A stretch of DNA of 35,344 bases from Treponema sp. (lineage in GTDB: Bacteria > Spirochaetota > Spirochaetia > Treponematales > Breznakiellaceae): NCBI GenBank assembly GCA_031276965.1, contig JAISMC010000080.1:1-35344 (forward strand). The letters run 5' to 3'. The notes under the pieces are model-generated. The model had not been told where the DNA came from. It ran no database searches and saw only the letters and a list, made by a program, of their open reading frames with translations. Within the stretch, counting starts at the first letter, position 1; each line of letters opens with the position of its first letter. Position numbers and translations under genes: made by a program. Positions 1 through 8,039 of this stretch are shown here, piece after piece.

Positions 1-858
1 CAGCCGGTAAGTTCTCCTCCTTACCGGGTTGTTATCGGTGTATTACTGCTGTCGCTTTTGGTATCGTATCTTGCGGCCCCCGGAAATCCGGCGTTCCGCA
101 AGAAGCTGTACCACAAGGCGCAGTTTCTCTTTGCCTGCGGAACGGCTTTGACCCTGTGGGACCTCCTCACCTCGAAAAGCGCCCTCCTGCCCTTGCCCTA
201 TTTTCCCAGCATGGCGGAGATCGTCAATGTCATGTTTCAGGACCGTGTCCTTCTCCTGCGGAGTACCTTCTACTCCATGCGGCTCTTCTTTGCCGGGCTT
301 GTTACCGGCACGGTTCTGGGCCTTGCCACGGGGATACTTATCGGCTGGTACCGGCAGTGGGACTATTGGCTTTCGCCGGTGATCCGGGTAACCGGCATCA
401 TCCCCGCTGTGGCCTGGCTGCCCATAGCCCTCCTGGTTTTTCCCAACAGTTTTACCACCGGCATGTTTCTCATTTTCATTTCTTCCTGGTTTCCGGTTTC
501 CTCCATGATGGCCGCGGGGATCATCGCCACCCCGAAAAGCTATTTTGAAGCCGCCAGGACCCTGGGGGCGGACAACCGCTTTCTCCTCTTTCATGTGGCC
601 ATACCCAACGCTATGCCCAGCGTGTTTACCGGCGTTATGACCGCCTGCGCCTTTTCTTTTACCACCCTGATCGTTTCGGAGATGGTGGGAGCCAAGGCGG
701 GCCTGGGTTTTTACATCAACTGGGCCAAGGGCTGGGGCGCCTATTCAAAAGTATACGGCGCCATCATCATCATCGCCGTTGAGTTTGCCCTGATCCTCGC
801 GCTGATAAATGTGATACGCCGCTCGGCGCTGCGCTGGCAGAGGGGGATCATAAGATGA
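1..858 (+). CDS. ABC transporter permease, NitT/TauT (nitrate/sulfonate/taurine-like) family; 5' end truncated by window edge
   Basis: The reading frame is open from base 1 (QPVSSPPYRVVIGVLLLSLLVSYLAAP...), so the listed start at 58 is probably internal. Multiple TM segments and the EAARTLGAD...FHVAIPNAMPSVFTG permease loop are present. ATGA overlap with the next ATPase gene. Confidence 0.88.
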   Translation, partial: QPVSSPPYRVVIGVLLLSLLVSYLAAPGNPAFRKKLYHKAQFLFACGTALTLWDLLTSKSALLPLPYFPSMAEIVNVMFQDRVLLLRSTFYSMRLFFAGLVTGTVLGLATGILIGWYRQWDYWLSPVIRVTGIIPAVAWLPIALLVFPNSFTTGMFLIFISSWFPVSSMMAAGIIATPKSYFEAARTLGADNRFLLFHVAIPNAMPSVFTGVMTACAFSFTTLIVSEMVGAKAGLGFYINWAKGWGAYSKVYGAIIIIAVEFALILALINVIRRSALRWQRGIIR

Positions 859-1634
859 GTGTTTTAATAAACGTAAAGAATGTTACAAGGATATACCGGG
901 ATACCGGCGGCAATCCGGTCTATGCCCTGAAGGCGGTTAACCTTGACATAGAGGAAGGGGAATTTATTTCGATCATCGGTCCGTCGGGCTGCGGCAAAAC
1001 AACGCTGCTGCGCCTCATCGCCGGCCTTGACCGGCCCGAGGAGGGAACCCTCTCCATTGACGGCCAGGAGATACGGGGTCCAAGTTATGAGCGGGGCTAT
1101 ATTTTTCAGCAGGCCGCCCTGTTCCCCTGGGCCACGGTGTACGACAATGTGGCCCTGGGTCTGAGAGCCCGGAAGATCTTTTCAGAAAATAAAAACAGGG
1201 TGCAGGACTTCATCAACATGATCGGCCTTGACGGTTTTGAAAGGGCCTATCCCCATGAAATATCCGGGGGCATGGCCCAGCGGGTTGCCATCATCCGATC
1301 CCTCATTAACGAGCCCAAGGTACTGCTCCTGGACGAACCTCTGGGGGCCCTGGACGCCTTTAAACGGATAGAACTCCAGGCGCAGCTTATAGGGATGTGG
1401 AAAAAAACCGGGGCCACCATGGTCATGGTTACCCATGACGTGGACGAGGCGATAGCCCTGAGCGGCCGTATCGTGATTATGACCCCCCGGCCCGGCCGTA
1501 TCGTCCGTATTGTCAAGGTTCGTCTTAATTCCGCAGGGAACCGGAACAGCGATGACTTTATCGCCCTGCGCAGGACGATTCTTGAGGAATTGCATTTGGT
1601 TATTTCCAGGCCCCAGCCTGAATATAACATATAG
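855..1634 (+). CDS. ABC transporter ATP-binding protein (NitT/TauT family)
   Basis: Walker A GPSGCGKTT, signature SGGMAQRVAI, Walker B VLLLDEPLGALD, H-loop VTHDVDEA. Translationally coupled to the permease. Confidence 0.95.
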   Translation: MSVLINVKNVTRIYRDTGGNPVYALKAVNLDIEEGEFISIIGPSGCGKTTLLRLIAGLDRPEEGTLSIDGQEIRGPSYERGYIFQQAALFPWATVYDNVALGLRARKIFSENKNRVQDFINMIGLDGFERAYPHEISGGMAQRVAIIRSLINEPKVLLLDEPLGALDAFKRIELQAQLIGMWKKTGATMVMVTHDVDEAIALSGRIVIMTPRPGRIVRIVKVRLNSAGNRNSDDFIALRRTILEELHLVISRPQPEYNI

Positions 1635-1637
1635 AGC

Positions 1638-1668
1638 CTGTTCCAAAGCCCGATTGGTCTTGGAACAG
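1638..1668. repeat. Hairpin CTGTTCCAA...TTGGAACAG
   Basis: 9-bp perfect inverted repeat (1638-1646 / 1660-1668) between the ATPase and metY-like genes. Shares its sequence with hairpins at 20413 and 20489. Confidence 0.7.
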
Positions 1669-1694
1669 CTTCATGGCCTAAAAAGGAGGTTTTT

Positions 1695-2993
1695 ATGGCT
1701 TATCATTTTGACACATTGAAAATTCGGGCGGGTTACAATCCCGCGGAACACCGGCAGTCGGTACAGGTGCCCATCTATCAAACCACCGCCTACGAATTCC
1801 GGGACACCAAAAATGCGGACAGTCTCTTTGCCTTTACCGAGGCGGGCTTCCTCTACACCAGGGTGAACAACCCCACCGTGGACGTGCTGGAACAGCGGGT
1901 GGCGGCGCTGGACGGCGGGAAGGCGGCGCTGGGCCTGGGGTCGGGCATGGCGGCCATATCCTACACCCTGCTCAACCTTGCGGAAGGGGGCGGGCGCATT
2001 CTCACCACCCCGTACCTCTACGGCGGCAGCTTCGACAGTTTTGGCCGGCTGTACCCCAGTTTCAATATTCACCTTGACTTTTCTCCCAACTTTAACGATC
2101 CGGCAAAACTGGAGACAAATATTAAAGAAGACACCAGAGCGATCTTTGTGGAATCCGTCAGCAACCCCACCGGTGTCGTGGCGGACCTGGAGGTCCTGGC
2201 CGCCCTGGCGCACAAACACGGTATTCCCCTGGTGGTGGACAATACCTTTGGTACTCCCTATCTTCTCAATCCCATTAATTACGGGGCGGATCTGGTGCTG
2301 TATTCGGCCACCAAAGCCCTGAACGGCCACGGGAACCTTATCGCCGGGCTTGTGGTGGAGGCGGGGGATTTTCCCTGGGACAACGGCAAATTCCCCCAAC
2401 TAATACAGCCCGAATATGTACTCCGCGACAGGGAAACGGACCGTAAACGGGGTTTTCTGGAAACCTTTCCCGATGCGCCCTTCGTTACCCGCATCCGCCT
2501 GGTGTACCTCAACTACTTCGGCGCGGCCCTGGGGCCCTTCGACGCCTACCTTGCCCTCATCGGCCTTGAGACCCTTTCGGAGCGGGTGGCAAAACAAGTT
2601 GCCAACGCCCAAAAAATTGCGGAGTATCTGGAAAAACATCCCCGGGTGGAATGGGTAAAGTATCCGGGGCTAAGATCCGATCCCAACTATACCCTGGCGA
2701 AGAAGTATTTCCCCAAAGGTCCCGGTTCGGTGCTGTCCTTCGGTTTCAAGGGAACTCAGGAACAGGGGGACAAATTCCTCAATGCCATTGAACTGTTGAG
2801 TTACCATGTAAATGTGGGAGACGCCAGAACCCTTATCGTCAATTCCCCCCGGACCACTCACGGGGAGCTTACCCCGGAGGAACAGCAGTTTGCGGATATT
2901 CCCCAAAACCTTATCCGTATCTCCGCAGGGCTGGAGGACGCCGGGGACATCATCGCCGATCTTGATCAGGCCTTTGTGAAGGCCTTTAATTAA
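1695..2993 (+). CDS. metY: O-acetylhomoserine sulfhydrylase / aminocarboxypropyltransferase (Cys/Met metabolism PLP enzyme)
   Basis: PLP-enzyme motifs: ...LGLGSGMAAIS..., VVDNTFGTPYLLNPINYGADLVLYSATKALNGHG (PLP lysine), C-terminal RISAGLEDAGDIIADLDQAF. SD aaaaggagg upstream. Confidence 0.92.
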   Translation: MAYHFDTLKIRAGYNPAEHRQSVQVPIYQTTAYEFRDTKNADSLFAFTEAGFLYTRVNNPTVDVLEQRVAALDGGKAALGLGSGMAAISYTLLNLAEGGGRILTTPYLYGGSFDSFGRLYPSFNIHLDFSPNFNDPAKLETNIKEDTRAIFVESVSNPTGVVADLEVLAALAHKHGIPLVVDNTFGTPYLLNPINYGADLVLYSATKALNGHGNLIAGLVVEAGDFPWDNGKFPQLIQPEYVLRDRETDRKRGFLETFPDAPFVTRIRLVYLNYFGAALGPFDAYLALIGLETLSERVAKQVANAQKIAEYLEKHPRVEWVKYPGLRSDPNYTLAKKYFPKGPGSVLSFGFKGTQEQGDKFLNAIELLSYHVNVGDARTLIVNSPRTTHGELTPEEQQFADIPQNLIRISAGLEDAGDIIADLDQAFVKAFN

Positions 2994-2997
2994 TGGG

Positions 2998-3027
2998 AAC
3001 CTCTAAAAACTTCAGTTTTTAGAGGTT
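2998..3027. terminator. Terminator-like hairpin after metY-like gene
   Basis: 14-bp perfect stem AACCTCTAAAAACT-TC-AGTTTTTAGAGGTT followed by TTC. Lies directly after the stop codon. Confidence 0.75.
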
Positions 3028-3061
3028 TTCTTACCCCTGGGAGAAAATCGTATTACCATAA

Positions 3062-3086
3062 TGTCTGTTCACATTATAAACAGACA
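3062..3086. promoter_or_regulatory. Dyad symmetric element in leader of nitrogenase-like D gene (possible operator)
   Basis: TGTCTGTT-cacattata-AACAGACA, 8-bp perfect arms, about 20 bp upstream of the ATG at 3106 and overlapping an AT-rich TATAAA stretch. Confidence 0.4.
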
Positions 3087-3105
3087 CTAATTAAACGGAG
3101 AAACC

Positions 3106-4596
3106 ATGAGTGAAATTAACCTGAGGGCCACGCAGGCTCCGGTACGGGAAACGCGGCTCGGGTCCATCACCGGCTATGTAGGAAGCGCCGGGGATCTGGT
3201 AAGCTGCGCCCGGCGGGGGACCCTGCGGGACAGGAGCCGCAGCTTCAGCCAGTGTATGGGCTGTTCCACCTCCAATGCGGCCTGTACCGTCGTTCTGATC
3301 CGTGATGCGGCGGTGATAAGCCACGGACCGGTGGGCTGCGCCGGATGCCTCCACGAATTCGCCTTTACCTATCAGGTAAATGGCATACACCGGAATGTGG
3401 ACAATCCGGAACAGCGCCGTATCTTTACCACTAATGTAAACGAAAGGGATACGGTCTACGGGGCGGGGCAGAAACTTGCCGGAACGATCCGTGATGTGTA
3501 CCGGCGGGTAAAACCGGCGGCCATATTTATTATCACCACCTGCGCCTCCGGCATCATCGGGGACGATGTAGAAGGTATTGCCGGGGAGGCGGAAGAAGAA
3601 ATCGGCATCCCCGTGGGGGCCATATTCTGCGAGGGCTTCCGCTCGAAGATATGGACCAGCGGCTTTGATTCGGGCTACCACGGCATTGCCCGGAAGCTGA
3701 TCAAAAAACCGGTAAAAAAACAGGAGGACCTGGTTAACATCGTCAACTTCTGGGGTACCGATGTATTCAGCCGCTGGTTCAAACGGCTGGGCCTCCGGGT
3801 CAATTACCTTACCCCCTACGCTACGGTGGCCCAAATCGCTTCGTCCTCCGAAGCGGCCCTTACCATCCAGATCTGCGCGACCCTGGGGTCCTACCTGGGG
3901 GCCGCCCTGGAACAGGAATTCGGCGTACCGGAAATAAAGGTGTCCGCCCCCTACGGCATCGCCCAGACCGAACGCTGGTTCCGGGAATTGGGCCGCCTGA
4001 CGGGCCGGGAAGAGGCGGCGGAGCTTTTTCTCCGTGAAGAGCGGGAACGGTGGCTCCCGGACATAGAAACACTGCGGGAAAAACTTTCCGGCAGGACCGC
4101 CTATGTTACCGCCGGGGCCTCCCACGGCCATTCCCTTTTGGGCCTGCTGCAGGAACTGGGGATGAAGCCCCTGGGGGCCGCCATCTTCCACCACGATCCG
4201 GTCTACGACAACGGCGCCGAATCCGCCGACACCCTGCAGAATGTGGTGAAGGATTACGCCGACGAGATCAGGGGCTACAATGTCTGCAACAAGCAGGAAT
4301 TTGAACTGGCCAACATCCTTAACAGGGTCCGGCCCGACATACTCCTGGCCCGGCATGGGGGCATGACCCTCTGGGGCGCCAAATACGGCATACCGTCGCT
4401 TTTAATCGGGGACGAACATTTCGGCATGGGCTACGAGGGAATCGCCGGTTACGGAAAACGTATCCTTGAAACAATCGAAAACGACGAATTTGTGAAGAAT
4501 CTTGCAAAGCACGCCATCAATCCTTATACCGAATGGTGGCTGGCGCAGGATCCCTTCGCTTTCCTGGAAGACGGCGCGCATGTCAGAGCATATTGA
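3106..4596 (+). CDS. Nitrogenase-like component 1, alpha (NifD-like) subunit
   Basis: NifD-like landmarks: CMGCSTSNA (Cys62 region), ISHGPVGC (Cys88 region), TTCASGIIGDD (Cys154 region), CEGFRS, and QICATLGSYLGAALEQEFGVP aligning to the cofactor-Cys275 region ([22 protein letters not shown]). SD cggag upstream. Confidence 0.92.
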   Translation: MSEINLRATQAPVRETRLGSITGYVGSAGDLVSCARRGTLRDRSRSFSQCMGCSTSNAACTVVLIRDAAVISHGPVGCAGCLHEFAFTYQVNGIHRNVDNPEQRRIFTTNVNERDTVYGAGQKLAGTIRDVYRRVKPAAIFIITTCASGIIGDDVEGIAGEAEEEIGIPVGAIFCEGFRSKIWTSGFDSGYHGIARKLIKKPVKKQEDLVNIVNFWGTDVFSRWFKRLGLRVNYLTPYATVAQIASSSEAALTIQICATLGSYLGAALEQEFGVPEIKVSAPYGIAQTERWFRELGRLTGREEAAELFLREERERWLPDIETLREKLSGRTAYVTAGASHGHSLLGLLQELGMKPLGAAIFHHDPVYDNGAESADTLQNVVKDYADEIRGYNVCNKQEFELANILNRVRPDILLARHGGMTLWGAKYGIPSLLIGDEHFGMGYEGIAGYGKRILETIENDEFVKNLAKHAINPYTEWWLAQDPFAFLEDGAHVRAY

Positions 4597-5914
4597 ACAG
4601 CAGCGCTACATGTGCGCCATCGGCGCCATGCAGACCGTGGTAGCCATTCCCCGGGCGATTCCCATACTCCACTCGGGGCCGGGCTGCGGCAGCATGACCG
4701 CCGGTTTTTTTGAACGTTCCCGGGGCTATTCCGGAGGCGGTACCGCGCCGTGTACCAACTTTACCGAATCCGATGTGGTGTTCGGCGGGGAAAACAAATT
4801 AGCCGGGCTGATTGCCAATTCCTACCGAATACTGAAAAGCGACCTTCAAGTGGTTTTGCCCGGCTGTACCTCCGCCATCGTGGGGGACGACATCGACAGT
4901 ATCGTGAAAAAATTCGCCGGCGAGGGGAAGCCCATCGTCTTTGCCGATACCCCCGGTTTCAAGTACAGCAACTATGAAGCCCACAGCGAGATCGTCAAGG
5001 CGATTTTGAAACAGTACGTTGCCCGCTTTGCCCCGGCGGAACAGGCGAAGGACGGGCGGCTGGTAAATCTCTTTGCGTCCATCCCCTATCAGGATCAATT
5101 CTGGAAGGGCAATCTGGAAGAGTTGAAGCGCCTTGTCGAAGGAATAGGCCTCAAGGTCAACATCCTCTTCGGCCCCCGTTCACGGGGCGTTGAAGAATGG
5201 AAGGAGATCCCCAAAGCGGCCTTCAACATATTGGTGTCCCCCTGGTTCGGCTTGCCCATCGTACAGTACCTGGAAGAGACCTACGGCCAGCCTTTTTTCC
5301 GGTTTCCCTACCTGCCCATAGGCGGCAATGAAACCACCCGGTTTCTCCGGGGACTTGCGGCTTATGCCGGGACACAGGGCGCGGAACTCGACGGCGGCCG
5401 CGCCGAGGCGTTTATCAAACAGGAGGAACAGGTCTTTTACGAGGAAATCGACAACCTCGCCACCTTCCTGCTGGAATTCCGTTATGGTCTTCCCTCCTGG
5501 ATGCACATCATCCACGACGCAAGTTATGTGCTGGGCATGACGGCATTCCTCCTTAACGAAGCGGGCCTCGTTCCCAAGGAGCTTTTTATTGCTGACAACA
5601 CCCCCGAGCCTTTCCGGGAGGAAATCCTGAAAACCGCTGCCGGATTTTCCGCAAAGCGGACCATCCCCGTTGAGTTCCAACATGACGCGGGCCTGGCCCA
5701 GGCGGCAATAGCGGCGGCGGACCACGAAGGCCGGGGGCTCATCATCGGCAGCGGCTGGGACAAGGACCTGGCCCGGAAGAAGGGCTGCGATTTCCTGTCC
5801 GCCGCCCTGCCTTCACCCTACCGGCTGGTTATGACCACAGGCTACGCCGGCTACAGCGGGGGCCTCCGGCTTATTGAGGATATCTACAACACCGCCCTTG
5901 CCGGCTACCGGTAG
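4580..5914 (+). CDS. Nitrogenase-like component 1, beta (NifK-like) subunit
   Basis: Start placed at ATG 4580 (MSEHIEQQRYMCAIGA), overlapping the D gene by 17 bp. NifK-like cysteines: YMCAIGAM (Cys70 region), HSGPGCGS (Cys95 region), LPGCTSAIVGDD (Cys153 region); NFTESDVVFGGENKL. Confidence 0.92.
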   Translation: MSEHIEQQRYMCAIGAMQTVVAIPRAIPILHSGPGCGSMTAGFFERSRGYSGGGTAPCTNFTESDVVFGGENKLAGLIANSYRILKSDLQVVLPGCTSAIVGDDIDSIVKKFAGEGKPIVFADTPGFKYSNYEAHSEIVKAILKQYVARFAPAEQAKDGRLVNLFASIPYQDQFWKGNLEELKRLVEGIGLKVNILFGPRSRGVEEWKEIPKAAFNILVSPWFGLPIVQYLEETYGQPFFRFPYLPIGGNETTRFLRGLAAYAGTQGAELDGGRAEAFIKQEEQVFYEEIDNLATFLLEFRYGLPSWMHIIHDASYVLGMTAFLLNEAGLVPKELFIADNTPEPFREEILKTAAGFSAKRTIPVEFQHDAGLAQAAIAAADHEGRGLIIGSGWDKDLARKKGCDFLSAALPSPYRLVMTTGYAGYSGGLRLIEDIYNTALAGYR

Positions 5915-5927
5915 GTAAGCGGATATT

Positions 5928-6045
5928 CGTTTCCCCATAGGGGGGAAATACGGGATACCGTTCAGGTTCCGCTTCGGCGGGAACGGTTCCCCGGCGGGTT
6001 CCGGCCCCGGGCTTCACCACCCGGGACGGCCGGGGGCCGGATCCG
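5928..6045. other. GC-rich multi-hairpin intergenic region between convergent genes
   Basis: Nested inverted repeats TTTCCCC/GGGGAAA, ACCGTTC...GAACGGT, CCGGCCCC...GGGGCCGG enclosing CCCGGG...CCCGGG. Confidence 0.5.
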
Positions 6046-6086
6046 GCACAGCTTACCGGCAATGCCGCCGGATAATGCCGGGGCCG

Positions 6087-6634
6087 TCACCACTCCCGGG
6101 GCTTAAACCCTTCGGGGACGCTGATCTTTACCGTATCCCCCGATTGTTCCAGTACAAAGAAACCGCTTTTAACGGCAAAGTCCCTTACCTCTTCCGGGCT
6201 TATTGCCCCCGCCGCCGCTCCCAGCAGTTTCCGCTTATCCTGATGCTCATCGGCATAACGCCGCAATTTTTCCATCCGCTGCAGGTGATCCCGCAATCGT
6301 TATCCGTCAGGTTTGTCTTTACCTCCACCGCCAGAGCCGTATCCCCGTTTTCCAGCAGAATGTCGGCTTCGGTAATATACACACCCCGCGAATCCCTGTA
6401 ACGTACATTAGGGGCCGCCTTCCCGAAAACATAACCCAGCTTATTGAACTTTTCCAGAATATTGGGAACGATCAATTCTTCCACCAAATCGCCGATACGG
6501 CTGCCCAGCCTGCTGATCTTCCGGTCCGTTTCCTGCATTATCTCCTGCATTTTACGGTCCGTTTCCTGGAACATGGCCCAGACCTTCTCAAGGGTCAAGC
6601 CCATTTCCGGTTCGCGTACAGTTTCTTCAGTCAT
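6087..6634 (-). pseudogene. Frameshifted PD-(D/E)XK-like (DUF3782-type) protein
   Basis: The upstream piece (6634 leftward: MTEETVREPEMGLTLEKVWAMFQETDRKMQE...EADILLENGDTALAVEVKTNLTDND) continues in another frame as RDHLQRMEKLRRYADEHQDKRKLLGAAAG...GFKPREW (to 6087). The frame break is at about 6294-6299; one inserted base would restore LTDND-LRDHLQRM. Confidence 0.75.
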
Positions 6635-6757
6635 AGGAAAAATTTACTTGTTTGATGTTTAGTTGTCAATATTTTGCATCATCCCCTGTCAACTCTACAA
6701 ACGGACGCATCATGCCGGCGGGGATATTTTCTTTCATTTTTCCTCTGTATACTGGAT

Positions 6758-6785
6758 TTATCCGGAAACTGCAATTTCCGGATAA
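6758..6785. promoter_or_regulatory. Hairpin in leader of TIM-barrel gene, followed by T-tract
   Basis: 11-bp perfect stem TTATCCGGAAA-ctgcaa-TTTCCGGATAA, then ccactggTTTTTTT directly before the ATG at 6800. TATACT (-10-like) at 6748-6753. Confidence 0.5.
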
Positions 6786-6799
6786 CCACTGGTTTTTTT

Positions 6800-7960
6800 A
6801 TGGAGGGAAAGACGTATCCGCGCATCTACCTTGCTATAGACAATTGTTTTGCTTATAAACGATGGACCCGGCCGGAAGAATGGTGCAGCCTGATTGCCCA
6901 ATTGGGCGTAAACTATGCAGAGGCCAGTGCGGATACCGAGCTGGATCCGCTCTATATGGGCGCCGGGTATCTCTCGGACTGGATACCGGCGGTGGAGAAA
7001 GCGGCGGCCTCGGCGGGAATTTGCATCGCAAATCTTTATTCGGGCCACGGTACTTATACCACCCTGGGGCTTACCCATACGGATTTACGGGTCCGCAGGC
7101 GCATGATCGACGAATGGTTTAAGCCGATGATTACAGGCGCAGCGCGGCTTCACGCCGGGCTTGGTTTTTTTGCCCACGCCTTTCCCCATGAAACGCTTCA
7201 GAATGCGGACCGGTATGAGGAAATGGCCGGCCTGTTACGCCGGGGGCTTGTTGAGTTAAATCAATTTGCCTCTTCCTGCGGATGCGGCGTCCTGGGGATA
7301 GAACAGATGTATTCCCCACACCAGTATCCCTGGACCATGGCTCAGACCAAAACGCTCCTGCGCAGAGTTACCAAAGAAAGCGGCCGTCCCTTTTATTTTA
7401 CCGAAGATTTGGGGCATCATCACACTAAATTTCAAAGGCCCCCGGAAGACATGGTACGGAATATCAAAACCGTTTCTTCCGCCGGACAGAACCCGCTTCC
7501 CCGGGGCCTTTGGCTTGGAAGTGACCGGGCTTTTGCCCTGGCCGAAGCGGGCGCCGCCGGGGAGCTTGCCGCCGAACTGGATCGTATCCCCCATCTCTTT
7601 GCGGAGGAAAAAGACGGAAACTGTTATGCCTGGCTTTCGGAACTGGGATGTTACAGTCCTATTATTCATCTCCAGCAAACCGACGGCCATACTTCGTCGC
7701 ATCTGCCCTTTACAGGGGAACTGAATCAATGGGGCATTATCGACGGCGGCCGGGTGCTTGCAGCCCTGAAGGCGGCTTATGACCGGCCGGAGGAAGGGCA
7801 AATGCCCGGACGTTGTGACGCTGTCTACATGACCCTGGAACTCTTTACCGGCGCCGCGGCAATTCCACGGGATGTACTGGAGGATATAAGGGAATCCGTT
7901 GCCTATTGGCGGCGGTGGATACCCCGGGATGGCATGTATCTTAACGAACTGACGGGTTAG
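6800..7960 (+). CDS. Sugar phosphate isomerase/epimerase-like (xylose isomerase-like TIM barrel) protein
   Basis: MEGKTYPRIYLAIDNCFAYKRWTRPEEW...GVNYAEASADTELDP...GVLGIEQMYSPHQYPWT...PFYFTEDLGHHH pattern. Start chosen at 6800 rather than 6674. Confidence 0.7.
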   Translation: MEGKTYPRIYLAIDNCFAYKRWTRPEEWCSLIAQLGVNYAEASADTELDPLYMGAGYLSDWIPAVEKAAASAGICIANLYSGHGTYTTLGLTHTDLRVRRRMIDEWFKPMITGAARLHAGLGFFAHAFPHETLQNADRYEEMAGLLRRGLVELNQFASSCGCGVLGIEQMYSPHQYPWTMAQTKTLLRRVTKESGRPFYFTEDLGHHHTKFQRPPEDMVRNIKTVSSAGQNPLPRGLWLGSDRAFALAEAGAAGELAAELDRIPHLFAEEKDGNCYAWLSELGCYSPIIHLQQTDGHTSSHLPFTGELNQWGIIDGGRVLAALKAAYDRPEEGQMPGRCDAVYMTLELFTGAAAIPRDVLEDIRESVAYWRRWIPRDGMYLNELTG

Positions 7961-7981
7961 CCTTCCGGCCCGGAATGTCTT

Positions 7982-8039
7982 ACTTCCCCGTCTGCGCCGT
8001 TCGCCGTTAAACCGGGAACGGCCGTCAAAACGGGGAAGT
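7982..8039. other. Nested stem-loop in intergenic region
   Basis: Outer arms ACTTCCCCGT (7982-7991) / ACGGGGAAGT (8030-8039), inner arms GCCGTTC (7996-8002) / GAACGGC (8016-8022). Confidence 0.55.

Noticed and set aside
3091-4356. 421-aa minus-strand ORF opposite the NifD-like gene
   Set aside because: Shadow ORF; the plus-strand frame carries the nitrogenase-like cysteine motifs and an SD.
3106-5914. Canonical molybdenum nitrogenase (nifDK) for N2 fixation
   Set aside because: No nifH/E/N/B in view, metY-like and ABC importer linkage, and apparent loss of NifD Gln191/His195-type residues. DPOR/COR also disfavoured because a full six-cysteine P-cluster set and the cofactor Cys region are present.
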